A stretch of DNA of 64,000 nucleotides. Source: Gerris lacustris (lineage: Eukaryota; Arthropoda; Insecta; Hemiptera; Gerridae). Below, in pieces: positions 12,132-23,248 of this stretch. The DNA is taken from the NCBI GenBank assembly GCA_951217055.1, contig OX578276.1, forward strand, positions 155,195,482-155,259,481, read 5' to 3'. Both the position numbers and the translations under genes were made by a program. The notes under the pieces were generated by a model. The model made no database searches, was not told the origin of the DNA, and saw only the letters and a list, made by a program, of their open reading frames with translations. The number at the start of each line of letters is the position of its first letter. Within the stretch, counting starts at the first letter, position 1.

Positions 12132-13300
12132 GCAAAATAAAATAGTCTGCCAATTAGTTTGGCACATAGCTTCCTCGCTTCTTATTTTGTGTACTTTAAT
12201 GATTTTATGGTATGATTACCTATTTTTGTCAAATTTAGTAAATTTTTCCTTCTATTGCTTCCGAGCTTACCGAAGGTAACGGAAGCTATGTGATCGTTCT
12301 GAAGAACGAAAATATTTTAGGTCTTCGATTTCAAAAATTTCAAGACAGAAATCCGTTTCAGATTCCGTGTCTGTCTGTCTGTCGGTCTGTCTGTCGGTTT
12401 GTCGGTCTGTCGTTCAATTTTTGCGAACCAACATATCTTAAAAACTACAAGTCCAATTTTAATGAAATTTAGGTAGTAGGTCATAATTAGCCCATTGTTG
12501 GTCCCATATAAGTTTCAACCTTCTGCGCCTATTTGTTGCTCTTCCACATGCGCACAAACATACATTTATTTACTCCTATAGCTTCAAAAGTACTTATTCG
12601 ATTTGAATGAAACTTTTATAGTTTATCGAAACACCCGCAGATAGCCCCAGATTAATATGAACCGTCTGCGCTCTTTAACTTTTGCTAAATTGATTCTTTA
12701 ATTCGTGTAAAAACTCAAAACAATTTCGACAGATTAAAAAATAAACGGGGAAACAATGAAACCAATTAGACAATAATGGCTTGTAAAAGCATGAAATCAA
12801 TAAAGTACGTGGATAGGATGCGAGGAAGCTATTTGCCACACCAATTTTTTTTAAATCTGTCAAAATTGTTTTATTTTACATAAATTAATGTTACAATTTA
12901 ACAAAATTTAAAGAGCCCAGACGATAAAAATTAATCTGGGGCTATCTGCGGGCTACTTTCGACAAACTATCCAATTTTTTTTATAAAAATCAGATGAGCA
13001 CTTTTGAAGATATAGGCGTATATAAATGTATGCTTGTGCGCATGTACAAGAGAAACAAATGGGTGTAAAAGTTTGAAACTTATATGGGATCAACAATGGA
13101 CTAATTATGACGAACCATCCAAATTTTATTAAGATCGGCTGACGAGTAGTTTTTAAGATATGTTGGTTTCCAAAAAATAAAGCGACAGACCGACACACAG
13201 ACAAACAGATATACAGCCAGACTCGGAAACTTTTTAAAATATTTTCATTCTTTAGAACGATCACATGGCTTCCGTTACCTTCGGTAAGCTTGTTAGCAAA
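12132..13300. mobile_element. R2 elements, two copies in inverted arrangement
   Basis: The first block (12132-12850) has R2-type ends at both sides: TTTGGCACATAGCTTCCTCG and its complement, CGAGGAAGCTATTTGCCAC. Inside is GCTTCCGAGCTTACCGAAGG and a GTCTGTCT microsatellite. The second (about 12880-13300) is a half copy ending in GGCTTCCGTTACCTTCGG. Open frames across them are non-coding repeat. Confidence 0.6.
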
Positions 13301-13318
13301 ATCGAAATAGTATTTTAA

Positions 13319-14124
13319 CCCTAGAACAACCCACACATTTATTTTTTACGTAAACTCCACACAGGGGTCAGTGAGACCCCAATTAATTAATGGGTTAAAT
13401 TAATTAATTAAACATTATCTTTTTCAATTATTTATAATTTTTTGTAAGTATAATTTGTCATAGTAATAATACCATATCTAATTTTGATCAAAACAAATAA
13501 AGATTTTAAAATTAAATAACATACATATATTTTCATCAAACTGTTTTTAGAAAAATTTGTACTTTTAAAAAAAAAAAAATATATATAAAAAAATTGTGTT
13601 CGTTAGATTGGGTTGATATTTTTTATTTATATATATTAAGAGTTGTTTTACAGAAAACAGGAATAAAAATTGTAGATTTTCTTACATACTCTGCCAAAAT
13701 TATAAGCATTTTTGGCCTTAAATCCTTACTGTGATCCACTAAAACTTCAACTTAAATGAAGCTACATACATCTACTAATAGTAATACAAGTTTTATTTTG
13801 GAACTTTTTACAGTCTTAAACATTTTAGCAGCCCCCCAAAAGAATATATAAAATTTTTTTTTTTAATACAATAAAAAAATAAGTCAGTTAACAGTGGTAT
13901 ATAAAACAATTACGTAAATGCCACACAGGGGTGTATGGGACCCCAACTCTAATTCTAATGAATACTGAAACTAATAACATAGATATTGTTATCAGTATTT
14001 ACACAAAAAGGTTCAAAGGTAAATTAGTAGGGAGTCTAGGTTTAGAGAAATACAAATAAAACATAAAAAAACTTAACTATAGTTTGTATTGGGTCTGTGG
14101 GACCCCCAATAAGGCGTTCTAGGG
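13319..14124. mobile_element. non-autonomous piggyBac-type element
   Basis: Ends are CCCTAGAACAACCC and GGCGTTCTAGGG, flanked on both sides by the target site TTAA (13315-13318 and 14125-14128). TTAA targeting with CCCTAGAA-type termini is characteristic of piggyBac elements. It is 806 bp long with no transposase. A sub-terminal box, CACACAGGGGT followed closely by GACCCCAA, occurs near the left end and again at about 13921, with a related GGGTCTGTGGGACCCCCAA at the right end. These may be transposase binding sites, which is inference. Confidence 0.88.
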
Positions 14125-14128
14125 TTAA

Positions 14129-14975
14129 TATTTAATTTGTTCAGTCTATAACTGCGTGTAGATATACGTTAGTTTAATAATATTTAATTATTTTAACACC
14201 GTATCATTAAGAATCCAAGCTAATGAGATTCTATTTATTTTACTATCGTATAAGATCAAATTGTGAAATTGATAATTTTAAAATGACTCTCTGTAAACAT
14301 AGTAATTATTATCATGATTATCTCATGTCCTTCGATTTTAACATATATCGGTAAAGGGAGAAAAAAAAATCTCTATGACACAGATCTAATTTTATTTTAT
14401 AATTAGGCACTTTCTCTTTGCCAGTATTTGTGTACGAAATTTTTTAAGGACATGAAAATATTATAACAAGGAGCACGCGCACGTGTGAGAAGTACTGGGT
14501 GTGGATTTGACCATATTTCGTAACCGACCACGAAGTCTCAGGGTCTCAGGGTAATATATGATCTATAAACCATGTACTACACTTTTAGCCGACTTATTAT
14601 TTATTATTTTAATGATATTTTAAGTAGAGCATTGTGATTGAACTCAATCGTGAACCTTGACTTGCCTCTGAATCACCCAGTTTTGAAAATTGTTTATAAA
14701 TAAACCTTATATTGATTCATTACACAATTGATAAAAATTAATACAAAATACAGTAATTTTAATTAAAGCTCTATATTTCCTGATTAACTTTTTACTTTAA
14801 TTATAATTTTGTTTCAATGCCACAGTGTTACACTGAATCTAACCGTGACTTGTCAAGATTGAAATTGAACCGATATTTTTAAGGAGCGTTTTTGACGGTT
14901 CAATTTCATTGCTCATATCATAACCAATGCAGATGAAACCTTCCATTCCATAAAGATGAAAACAAGCGGTTTACA
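14129..14975. other. no gene recognised
   Basis: Mostly AT-rich. A less AT-rich patch at about 14470-14560 contains GGAGCACGCGCACGTGTG and a doubled CAGGGTCT word. No frame or repeat could be assigned. Confidence 0.4.
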
Positions 14976-15001
14976 CAATGGACAAATTCCCATGTGACGT
15001 C

Positions 15002-15131
15002 ACTAAAACACTCCTTGCGGCTAGAACCTCAACTAAAACACTCCTTGCGGCTAGAACCTCAACTAAAACACTCCTTGCGGCTAGAACCTCAACTAAAACA
15101 CTCCTTGCGGCTAGAACCTCAACTAAAACAA
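15002..15131. repeat. 30-bp tandem repeat, four units
   Basis: Four essentially identical units beginning AACTAAAACACTCCTTGCGG and continuing CTAGAACCTC. The unit is 30 bp, so it translates as a 10-residue repeat in an open plus frame, but no coding context is seen. The edge sequence AACTAAAACAACAAACAAA is repeated in inverse near 16053-16073, so the array may sit at one end of an element containing the THAP/SAP relics. Confidence 0.9.
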
Positions 15132-15391
15132 CAAACAAATCTCATTTTCTATTGTTTTTTCAAAGGCGCCCTTTGTTATTTCCCTTTATTCGCCTTTTAT
15201 TGTAATTTTATTTACATGTATTGTTATTATTAATTAGTTTATAATTGTTAAATAGTGTTTGTTTAGTTTTTTCGTGTACTGTATTTATTTAAGAACAATT
15301 TAAAGCCGTGTGTAGGATAGGATAGGGTTAGGTCATTGTTTTTTTGTGAATTTTTGTTCTGTATCATTTTTGTTTTTATAAACTTTTAATA

Positions 15392-15545
15392 ATGTCTCTT
15401 TGTGAAGACGATGTCCCCGGTGCTAAATTTGAATTTGCAAATATTGAAGACTATTCGGTACAATAAAAGTTGTAAAAAGATGGTTTATACTGTAGAGGTT
15501 TGACACAGACTAGACGGAAGTTTGAACTTATTGAAAGGTCCACCA
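15392..15545 (+). pseudogene. broken SAP-like module
   Basis: An ATG frame begins MSLCEDDVPGAKFEF and ends at a TAA at 15464. Downstream in shifted frames are VKRW and LYCRGLTQTRRKFELIER. With one base change of frame these resemble the KRWL-CRG-...-GKK-DLIER pattern of SAP-like modules in some insect THAP/SWIM-type proteins. The stop codons and the frameshift show it is decayed. Recognition is from pattern only and is moderate. Confidence 0.32.
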
Positions 15546-15645
15546 AGTCAGGATTCGGAAAAGGAAAAAAATACACATTTTTCATGTAGTCTTTATGACT
15601 GTATCGCGAGTCACTATTACAAACACCATAACAACACCTCGGCAT
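15545..15645 (-). pseudogene. THAP zinc-finger N-terminus (fragment)
   Basis: The minus frame reads MPRCCYGVCNSDSRY, then YMKNVYFFPFPNP. A start Met-Pro with C-x(4)-C, followed about 20 residues later by F-x-F-P, is the N-terminal half of a THAP domain, a C2CH zinc finger in DNA-binding proteins and P-element-type transposases. The second half (C-x2-H) is absent: the frame continues about 18 residues without those residues, so the domain is truncated or split by an intron. It faces the SAP-like relic tail to tail. Probably the remains of a transposon or domesticated THAP gene. Confidence 0.45.
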
Positions 15646-15699
15646 CCTATCAAAAGCACTATAACTATCCACAGCAATTAGCTGATTTAGAAATAATTG

Positions 15700-16201
15700 G
15701 AAATTTATAAAACAAATTTATGAAACAAATTGATATATATTTCTAATAAATGGTTATTAATTTATTTATAACACTATAAATCACTTTTCAACACTTCTTA
15801 TTTTAATAATATATAAAAACGAGGCACATACTTGAAAAAAAAAATCATAGCACAACTCAACATATCTCGAACTTCCTATTCATGTTACTAGATAGTATCT
15901 ATAAAAATAACTTAATCCTGCTTAATAGCATTTAAATTTGTACCAATTACGTTGTTAATTAATAATATTATAAGAAAAGATACTGACAATATCAATTTAA
16001 ATAAATAAAAGCAAGATTCTAAAATTTCTTCTATCCTTCCAATGAAAAATAAGAGTTTGTTTGTTGTTTTAGTTCTTAAAACTGGCCGTTGACAGGTGAG
16101 CCCGCCACCATCGATTTTCTTTGGGAATTCGTCCATTAAACTTGATGTTTCCAAAGAGCCATTCAATCAGATGCTTGAAAAGATGAACTAGTTCAACTTT
16201 T
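15700..16201. other. no gene recognised
   Basis: AT-rich; ends with a less AT-rich patch (16070-16160) containing GTGAGCCCGCCACCATCG. A minus frame there has no recognised motif. Confidence 0.4.
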
Positions 16202-16950
16202 GGAACGAAGTTCCTTATGGCACGTTCTGGAGCCCGGGAGTGAATCCGAAAAAAACGACCAAAATCACCGTCACAAAATAACCGTCACAAAATAAACGTC
16301 ACAAAATCACCGTCACAAAATCACCGTCACGTAAAATCCGTCACGAAATCTACAGATGGCAATAACTTGAGTAAAAGATCACCGTGTTAGTTGAAATTTG
16401 GTACACATGTTTATTTTACCAATGCCCAGACTGAGTTCGTCGGAAAACGTTATCCGCCCAAGCGTTCACGCGCAACGCTCGCGTAAACGTAAGCTTCAAA
16501 AGACGGGAAAAAGCGTTATTAAGGAAGTCTGTTACTTGACTTGTTTTGATTATTTTTTTATTATGTCAAAAATGTCACTTTGTTTTGTAAATAAATAAAA
16601 TATAATCATGTAATATTTCACCCTGATACAAGCAGAAGCTGTAGAGTAGGGAAGAGATATATTTTATAATATTTTAAATTAATTGGCTGGGTAGGTAGAA
16701 AACAGTCCTATTTCAATCCAAACTCCTTGCTTTAATTATGCAAATAATGATTTTCTTTTAATTCTGCCTTAACTCTGCTAGGTACAAACAGTTCGTTACT
16801 TTTAATTTTGTCTCTTTTCTAACTCCGCCATGTATAAGTAGTTAGCAATGAATACGTACTTAGCAGTGTGATTTTATAATTTATATAATATAATGAAAAA
16901 TGTAAGGAACTTCGTTCCTACCGGGTGTCCCGCGACACCACACGTATTTT
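16202..16950 (+). mobile_element. R5 element copy 1
   Basis: Starts at GGAACGAAGTTCCTTATGG and ends with GGAACTTCGTTCCTACCGGG then GTCCCGCGACACCACACG. It contains tandem ACCGTCACAAAAT units (16265-16350) and GTTGAAATTTGGTACACATG. The open frame at 16398-16598 is found in other R5 copies but only as repeat sequence with no domain. Copies also at 44371 and 53760. Confidence 0.65.
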
Positions 16951-17083
16951 TTTCCATCGGCAATAGAAATGACGAATTCATTGAATTGGTGTTTATTACA
17001 TGTTTCAATTTCATGGAGCAGTGAAATTGAATCATCTATACTCACCTTAAGTTGTGCAACATTTAAAAATTAAAATAATGTAA

Positions 17084-17308
17084 GTAACTGGGTGCGTGGG
17101 CTTCCGCGGGTAGACAAGTAATCAACAGCTTGGTTATCCGATGAAATTCTTGTCATGAAGGGGTTAAAGCCCGACGTTTCGCTTCCACTACTGGAAGCAT
17201 CTTCAGGGGCGTGGTGCATCGTGCTTCAAGTAAACATCACGATGCACCACGAAACGTCGGACTTCAACCCTTTCGTGAAACAGGTTTCACCAGAAAACCA
17301 AGCTGTTT
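17084..17308. mobile_element. ribozyme-bearing insertion A, 225 bp
   Basis: Flanked by TAATGTAAGTAA (17076-17087) and TAATGTAAATAA (17309-17320), a 12-bp duplication with one mismatch. It is built from two diverging inverted units: CAACAGCTTGGTT on the left and AACCAAGCTGTT on the right, with CCCGACGTTTCG against CGAAACGTCGGAC inside. The left unit, read on the minus strand, holds a complete hammerhead-like core. The right unit is cut off just before it. No reading frame. Confidence 0.62.
17169..17210 (-). ncRNA. hammerhead-like ribozyme candidate A
   Basis: Minus-strand order: stem I strand GCCC, core CUGAAGA (plus 17200-17206), one extra U, stem II GCUUCC with loop AGUAGU and GGAAGC, then GAA, self-complementary ACGU, C at plus 17173 (GUC triplet) and stem I strand GGGC. 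The canonical hammerhead has CUGANGA, stem II, GAAA, stem III, then GUH. Here stem III would be formed by ACGU pairing with a second molecule, as in the small dimeric variants described for Penelope-like elements. Activity is untested. Confidence 0.6.
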
Positions 17309-17316
17309 TAATGTAA

Positions 17317-17681
17317 ATAAAACAATTCACATTTGCTAAATAGTAACAACTTACAACCTTCACGCAAGGTTATCTGAACTAAAGTTTGCAGTACGGCAAT
17401 AGACCGCTAATGAGCACAGCTTCAAAATGCATGACACAATAGTTATTTGTGCAATAGAGGTCAAAGTGGTCGAGTGCAACATGCCAGAGAAATTGTTTCT
17501 CGATTTGCTCATTAACATTTTTTTAAAGAAATCAAATGATAAAAGTAAAATGCTTCAGTTATGTTCTCAAATTAATCCAACTTCAACTCTCCACAATCTA
17601 ATGACAACAATAACAACTACACCAGCTGTTCTGTTTATAAAGCCAGTGTTGCTTTTTTCAAGCTTGTACGATGTTACCTAG
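17317..17681. other. no gene recognised
   Basis: An open plus frame (17427-17681) has ordinary composition but no recognised motif, and no splice or promoter support. Confidence 0.35.
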
Positions 17682-18237
17682 CTAAAGGTCGACCAAGAAG
17701 TCATGAACACGGGAGAAACTGAAAGCTTAGCTTCGTTTAAAGTCGGAACTCAGTACACGAAGTCAGTACAGTCGGGTGCTAAGACAATAATAGCCATTTT
17801 TAGTTTGTATGACATGCGCAGTTATGTCAAATCTCACGAATAACAACAGGAAGGTTTCCAATCTGTTTGGTTTCCTGTTTTGTTTGTTTTTATACAGTAC
17901 GAATTAATAGTCCCAACTGTCCTAAATCAAACTCAGAAATAAAGAGGAAGAAAATAATAGATTTAGATTTAAAGAACATTATTATGAATAATCAATAAAT
18001 AATAATGTAAAGATATTACGGTATATTATTAGTGATTTCTTATCAGGTACAGTGTTGCCTGTTGCAAAATATTAAAAAAAAATATAGAAGTTATCCAAAA
18101 TTAAATTATTAATAACAAAAGAACAACACTGTTTTTTAGACAGTGGTCTATTTTATTAAAAACTGACTATACATGACACCAAAACAACGACACTAGCGCA
18201 CTCCTCAGATTTCCATGACTTCTTGGTCGACCTTTAG
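17682..18237. mobile_element. MITE with 24-bp terminal inverted repeats
   Basis: Ends are CTAAAGGTCGACCAAGAAGT and the complement ACTTCTTGGTCGACCTTTAG, flanked by TAG on both sides. It is 556 bp without coding sequence. The duplication could be TAG or TA, so the superfamily is open. Confidence 0.75.
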
Positions 18238-18240
18238 TAG

Positions 18241-19189
18241 ATGCATATTATTTATGTTCAACCATGTTCATTGATTATATCAATTATCTAGGTTTGAATG
18301 GTAAATAGCAGAGAGAAAAACACTCACCCAGTGGTGATTACGTTATCACTGATAATGATAACAATTTTTAGTGGGACGGTATCTTTTTTTTCTTGTTTGC
18401 AAGCAATGAGCGCCTTTTGTTTACAAGACAAAGAATTATAAGATTAAAGATTGGTTTATCATTTATCTTAGCGTAGCCTAGAATCTTTAAGGACTTTTTT
18501 AACACATGATTTTCTGACCTCGTTTTCTTTTAGTTCTTTTTCCTTTTTATCCTTTGAGGAAGGGAAGGATGAAGAAAGAAGATAAAGAAACACAAGAGAG
18601 GAAGACACGCAGGACCACAGTGAAACGTGTCCTGCCGAGTGACACCTGGTGCCCGCCGTGTTTTGTTCCTTTGAACCGAACATAGTCGAGCCCAACCGAA
18701 GTCATCCAGGATACCGTTATACAGTCTCCTTTATACTGAGAGGTGCAATGAAACCATAGTGACATCTGCTCCACCTCTTATCGACCAATCGCATTCTTTG
18801 TTTTGGGTCCTTCCAGTTCAACAACTACAAGAAAATGTCTTGGTCCAATCTTCCAAATCCATCTTAAAAATAAGTCTTCCTGGTCTTACCTACTCTCAAC
18901 TAATTCAAAGCCTGTGCAAAACAGGTGCTGCTGCAAGCGAGTAATGAGAGAAAAGTGAACTAATGACAACAAATTATTTCTATGAATGGACAAAGACAAA
19001 GATGTTATTAAACTAGGTGAATGCACTTTTACGTTAAACAGTTAATTTAACCGCAATAAAGTTAAGGGTATTAAAATGCTTCGAATATTAGAAGGTCTAA
19101 TTACTAATATGTTATTTATATTTCTTATAGATAATTTATAAGATTGAATTGTTAAAAAGATAAAATTGGATGGATAAATGTTATAAAAA
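18241..19189. other. no firm gene; less AT-rich segment at 18540-18950
   Basis: 18540-18950 has clearly higher GC than its flanks and open frames on both strands. On plus, an AG at about 18750 is followed by 61 open codons ending VCK-free in CKTGAAASE at a stop (18945). On minus, GDCITVSWMTSVGLDYVRF reads through. No domain is recognised and no frame is clearly preferred, so no gene is called. Confidence 0.35.
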
Positions 19190-19740
19190 ATAGTTGGGGG
19201 GGGGGGGGGAGGTAAAGCCCCCAAATTTTGAGCTAAAATTCATTTTTCGATTTTGCCTCTGGGTATTATTTTTTTTTACAAATATATAATATGTATATGC
19301 TTTAAAATGTTTTATTCTTTATTGGTTTAATTAGTTAAAATATACCCAAAAAATACCCACTCCAACCTCTATTATAATGGCTGGTCTTAAAATTTTGAAA
19401 TAATTCATGATAATACCTTATGGTGGTGCGATGAAAATTCACATTTTTTAAAAATTGCCAAATTTGTGGGTGCACATGTGCAGTGTGCCCAATTTGTTTA
19501 ATTTCTAGTGGGGTATCAAATGAAAGCTGCTGATGAGTAGGTTAAAATGAAATTCACTTTGTCGTTATTACCGATAGAAACATTGTGACGGCGGGGGGAT
19601 CGAACCAGAAAAAAAGCATAATTATATAACGGTTTTGCTTAATCATTTACGAAGCACAAAAAAGTGCTTGAACGCAAGTACTTCCTTGTGAACTATGAAG
19701 TTTGACGAAACGGGATTGACAGACAGGCAGAAAGGAAACA
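19190..19740 (+). repeat. R6 dispersed repeat copy 1
   Basis: Contains a poly-G near 19197, GGGGGGATCGAACCAG, and an ending with TGCTTGAACGCAAGTACTTC followed by GACAGACAGGCAG. The last 130 bp are shared with 46363-46500 (GGATCGAACCC...GGACGCAAGTACTTCC). Class unknown. Confidence 0.45.
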
Positions 19741-19754
19741 ATTAAATGAGGGTA

Positions 19755-20501
19755 GGGGAAAGTAGGGTAAAACCGGGTACGCGGGTCAAACCGGGTACCT
19801 CAATTTTTCCTAAACTAGTGCTGCTATCTACCTACTGATGAACTCAACACAGTCCTGGATGCCTCTCAGTTGGTTTGTGATAGTTAATGAAAGTCGAAAC
19901 ATCATCTGTTTTATTCAGCACGTATTTCAACTTTTTTGTCAGTTTTTTTTTTTTTTTTTTTTTTTTTTACAAGAATTTGTTTGTGTTGTTAGCAAAGATC
20001 CCTTACATTTAATACGTGGTTATTAAACCTCTTTAATATATAGTTTAAATAAAATAATTAGACACCAGTGTGAGAAGGGTGGATAAGGTGTAACGAGTTC
20101 AACCTCTGGGCTCATGAGCAATGTAGCGCTTATGAGGGTGAGGGAGGATTTTTTTGTTTGTGACTTATGTGAAAATGTCACTTCAGACTAATGTTCCAAC
20201 ATGATAGATTTTTATAATTAATAAATAAATTAACCATAAATTGGCCATAGCAGTTAAAAATTATTGATATTCTTGAGTACCCGGTTTTACCCTACCATTC
20301 ATCAAAATTCTGATTTTGACTAAATCCACAAAATTTATTCTCAGAACTTGTAAGTAAATTATATTGGCAAAATCGGTTGAATTTTGGTAGTCCAAATGTG
20401 TCTAAAGAAAATAATTAGTAGTAGTAATTTTTTTTTTCGTTGCCCAGGAGTTCATAAATGGGGAAAACAGTTATGGTACCTGGTTTTACCCTACTTTCCC
20501 T
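19755..20501. mobile_element. palindromic MITE, pogo/mariner-like, TA duplication
   Basis: Left end GGGGAAAGTAGGGTAAAACC and right end GGTTTTACCCTACTTTCCCT are inverted repeats next to TA on both sides. The second motif, GGGTACGCGGGTCAAACCGG, is repeated just inside. It holds a T-run (about 19942-19968) but no transposase. Style resembles the element at 40153-41492. Confidence 0.65.
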
Positions 20502-20594
20502 TACCTATTAGTTCTTTATGAATTAGTATATATAATAATGTATGAAATGAAAAAAATAAATAAAATTTTGATTACAAGGTTTACGTAGTGTTAC

Positions 20595-20791
20595 CTGTTA
20601 TCATGTACAGTAAATGAAGGGGGCGGAGTTTGGTGGAGAAGTTCATGTTGGTAGCTCGGGTAGGGAGGCAGGAGGAACTGGTTCTTCAGTAAATGGCTAC
20701 TACTCAGATGGCTACTACCTAGATGGCTAGTACTTGGCTGGCTACTGCTACTCTGGTAGTACCAAGCTTGTCCGCAGCACACTAGCTCCAA
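20595..20791 (-). CDS. candidate internal exon, Ser/His/Pro-rich
   Basis: On the minus strand a polypyrimidine-rich acceptor (TTTTTGTTTAG) precedes 197 open bases, followed by a consensus-like donor, AACAG|GTAAC. The peptide begins LELVCCGQAWYYQ, continues through short repeats of the type SSHL, and then LPPYPSYQHELLHQ. GC content is above the flanks. The exon leaves two bases (AG) of a split codon, and the exon at 1-527 begins with one base (G), so joining them gives an intact Arg codon and a continuous frame. Both are low-complexity, Ser/Pro-rich and on the same strand, so I infer they are consecutive exons of one gene. Transcripts are needed to confirm. The short SSHL repeat could also arise from repetitive non-coding DNA. 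Confidence 0.42.
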
Positions 20792-20819
20792 CTAAACAAA
20801 AATAATCCAAACTTACTCA

Positions 20820-20935
<116 letters not shown>

Positions 20936-21284
20936 ATATACTAGCCTATATTACAGCTACTGCTGCTTCTGAGCTACTGGCTCTTTCATTGAAGAAGCGC
21001 AATACAGTGAATATTGAATTTATTTTAACAAAATAAAATTAATGATGTGTTGATAGTTAAAGAGGATGATTACAGTAAAGAGCTGTGTAGTGAGGGAACA
21101 GAATAATTCCAACCCTCACGTCCCGGTCTACTCCAATTATAAAATATATCACTTAACTACACACAAAAATTCTGCATCTATCAATAGTGTATATTAGATG
21201 ATTCATTTTTTCCCCCCGTTTTTATAATATGTCAACATTTTTGTAACTATTTACATGAATTAAAGTATCAATTAAGCAAAAATG

Positions 21285-22310
21285 AAATTAATCTTGTGTT
21301 ATCTGCGGGCTACTTTCGACAAGCCATCCAAATTTCATAAAAGTCAGACAAGCACTTTTGAAGATATAAGTGTACATATATAAATGTATGTTTGTGGGCA
21401 TGTGGAAGAGAAAACATTTAGGGCAGAAGTTTGAAACTTATATGGGACTAACACAATGGACTAATTATGACGAACCATCCGAATTTCATTAAGATCATTA
21501 AGGACGAGTAGTTTTAGCGAATTTTCAAAGAAAATTACGCTATTGCAATGGCTTCAAAATTTTTGTAATGCGAATTTTTGAAAAAATTTTCCTTGGAAAT
21601 CCGTTTTAGACCATTCTGAATCGATTCCTAAAATTTAACACTTTTTTTTATGTATGTATGTATATATGTATGTATATATGTATGTATATATGTATATATG
21701 TGTCACTCCAGACGATATCTCCCCTTAGGATGTACTTAAAAATTTCAAACAAATTTTAAAATGTCAATAATATCAAAAGAAAGGATGAGTTCGTTGGCCA
21801 GAATTTTTGGAGTCCATTTAGGGGTCAAATTTTGACCATATAGGGTCAAAAAACGTGTTTTTTCCATTTTACCCTTTTATGTGAAAATATGATAAAAGTG
21901 TAAATAACAACAATTACTGTACTCTTAAAGAGCTTTCCAATGACATTCATCTTGAAGGGTAAATACTATTTTGACTTTTGTACCCAGTACCCCTGTGTAC
22001 CAATTTTTTTTTCACCCGAGCAAATTCTAAACCAAAATTTTCCTACATTGTCATAAGCCAATAAAACGCAGATTTCTTTGAAAATTCGCTCATTAAGTCA
22101 TGGTGCATGACTGGACTTTTTTATATATGTTGGTTTCCAAACATTGAGGGAAGACCGACAGACAGACAGACAGACAGACAGACTCGGAACTAAAAATATT
22201 CCCTAATGTCTGAAACAGATTTCTGCTTGGAATTTTTGAAATCTGAGACTTAAAATATTTTCGTTCTTCAGAACCATCCCATAGCTTCAGTTACCTTCGG
22301 TGGAAGACCA
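21285..22310 (+). mobile_element. R2 element, split by a Helentron-like insertion
   Basis: The left part contains TTATCTGCGGGCTACTTTCG; the right resumes with ATATGTTGGTTTCCAA, a GACAGACAGACA array and CTTCAGTTACCTTCGG. Other R2 copies are continuous across the junction (GAGTAGTTTTTAAGATATG), which fixes the insertion at a T-run. Confidence 0.65.
21516..22115 (+). mobile_element. Helentron-type non-autonomous element (HINE-like)
   Basis: Inserted in a run of T. It starts with AGCGAATTTTCAAAGAAA; the complement TTTCTTTGAAAATTCGCT lies just inside the 3' end (22073-22090). Between this and the terminus is a hairpin, AGTCATG-GTG-CATGACT, followed by GGAC. A TATG microsatellite block (21652-21700) sits inside. 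A 5' terminal repeat matched to a 3' sub-terminal one, a 3' hairpin, a microsatellite core and T-T insertion are the known architecture of Helentron-derived elements such as Drosophila DINE-1. One segment (about 21890-22010) is related in inverse to the Helitron blocks at 3.1-3.9 kb. Confidence 0.72.
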
Positions 22311-22440
22311 ATAAACTATTGAAGTATTTATTTATTTACTATTAATGTATTTAATTTCTTTAAACGAGTAATATAAACAATTCATTATAATAAAGATAAA
22401 CCTTAGTTTTCTACTACGTTTATTCAAGTATGTAAATATA

Positions 22441-23230
22441 CAGGGCGGTCCAAAAGTCCCCCCCCCCCTCTTAACTTTTGAACGGTTTGAGATAAATTAA
22501 TGTCACTTGGGGGATTTCTCCCATACAAAGGGAAGTTTGTTTTCATGCAATCGCGCAGTAGGGGCAACCACCCATTTTGTCCCCAGCCCACCTAACTTCA
22601 AAATTTTACTTGGAGTGTATATTTTTGATAGCAGATTTAGATTTTACAGCGAAAAATAAATATATTTTACTTCAAACTTTTTTTCTATCTCCAATATTTT
22701 GTCCCCTATAGGGGGCAAAGGTAAGAAAATGGTAGATTTCAGCGCCTGGGGGCAAAAATGATGGTTGCCCCTAGTAGGAGAGTGGATGAAAACACACTTC
22801 CCTTTACATGGTACAGATCCAAGTTCTATTACTTTATTTCAAACCGTTTAGATTTTATAACGATCTAAGTGTTATTTTTTTACTATTTCGGAAGGGTTAT
22901 TTTGCTATATTTGCCCCCCTGTAGGGGGGAAAATATTGGAGATAGAAAAAATAGTTCAAGTAAGAAAAAATAGTTCAAGTAAAAGTTTATTACTTTTCAC
23001 CGCAGAATCCAAATATGCTTACAAAAAAAAAACACACACTCCAATTAGAAATATTGAAGTTGGGTGGCCTGGGGGCAAAGTGGCTGGTTGCCCCTAGTGG
23101 GTGATTGCATGAAATAAAACTTCAATTTGCATGGTAGAGATACCCCAAGTTTCATTAATTTATCTCAAACAGTTCAAAAGTTATGAGGGGGGGGGGGGGG
23201 AGGGGGGGGAGAGACTTTTGGACCACCCTG
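22441..23230. mobile_element. palindromic mariner-like MITE
   Basis: Ends are CAGGGCGGTCCAAAAGTC and GACTTTTGGACCACCCTG, with TA on each side. The arms are complementary over more than 300 bp, with several shared GGGGCAACCA-type motifs and C- or G-runs next to the ends. No transposase. Confidence 0.82.
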
Positions 23231-23248
23231 TATGTAGGTGTTTAATAT

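Noticed and set aside
15002..15131. CRISPR-like array or repeat protein gene
   Set aside because: The 30-bp units are directly adjacent without spacers, and there is no coding context beyond the repeat.
16398..16598. A peptide starting MVHMFILPMPRLSS recurring at 16398, 46738 and 54472
   Set aside because: It recurs only because the R5 and hybrid repeats are multicopy; frames end at different places and show no domain.
18468..18945. Candidate gene in the less AT-rich segment
   Set aside because: Open frames exist on both strands but none carries a recognised motif or a full set of splice signals.
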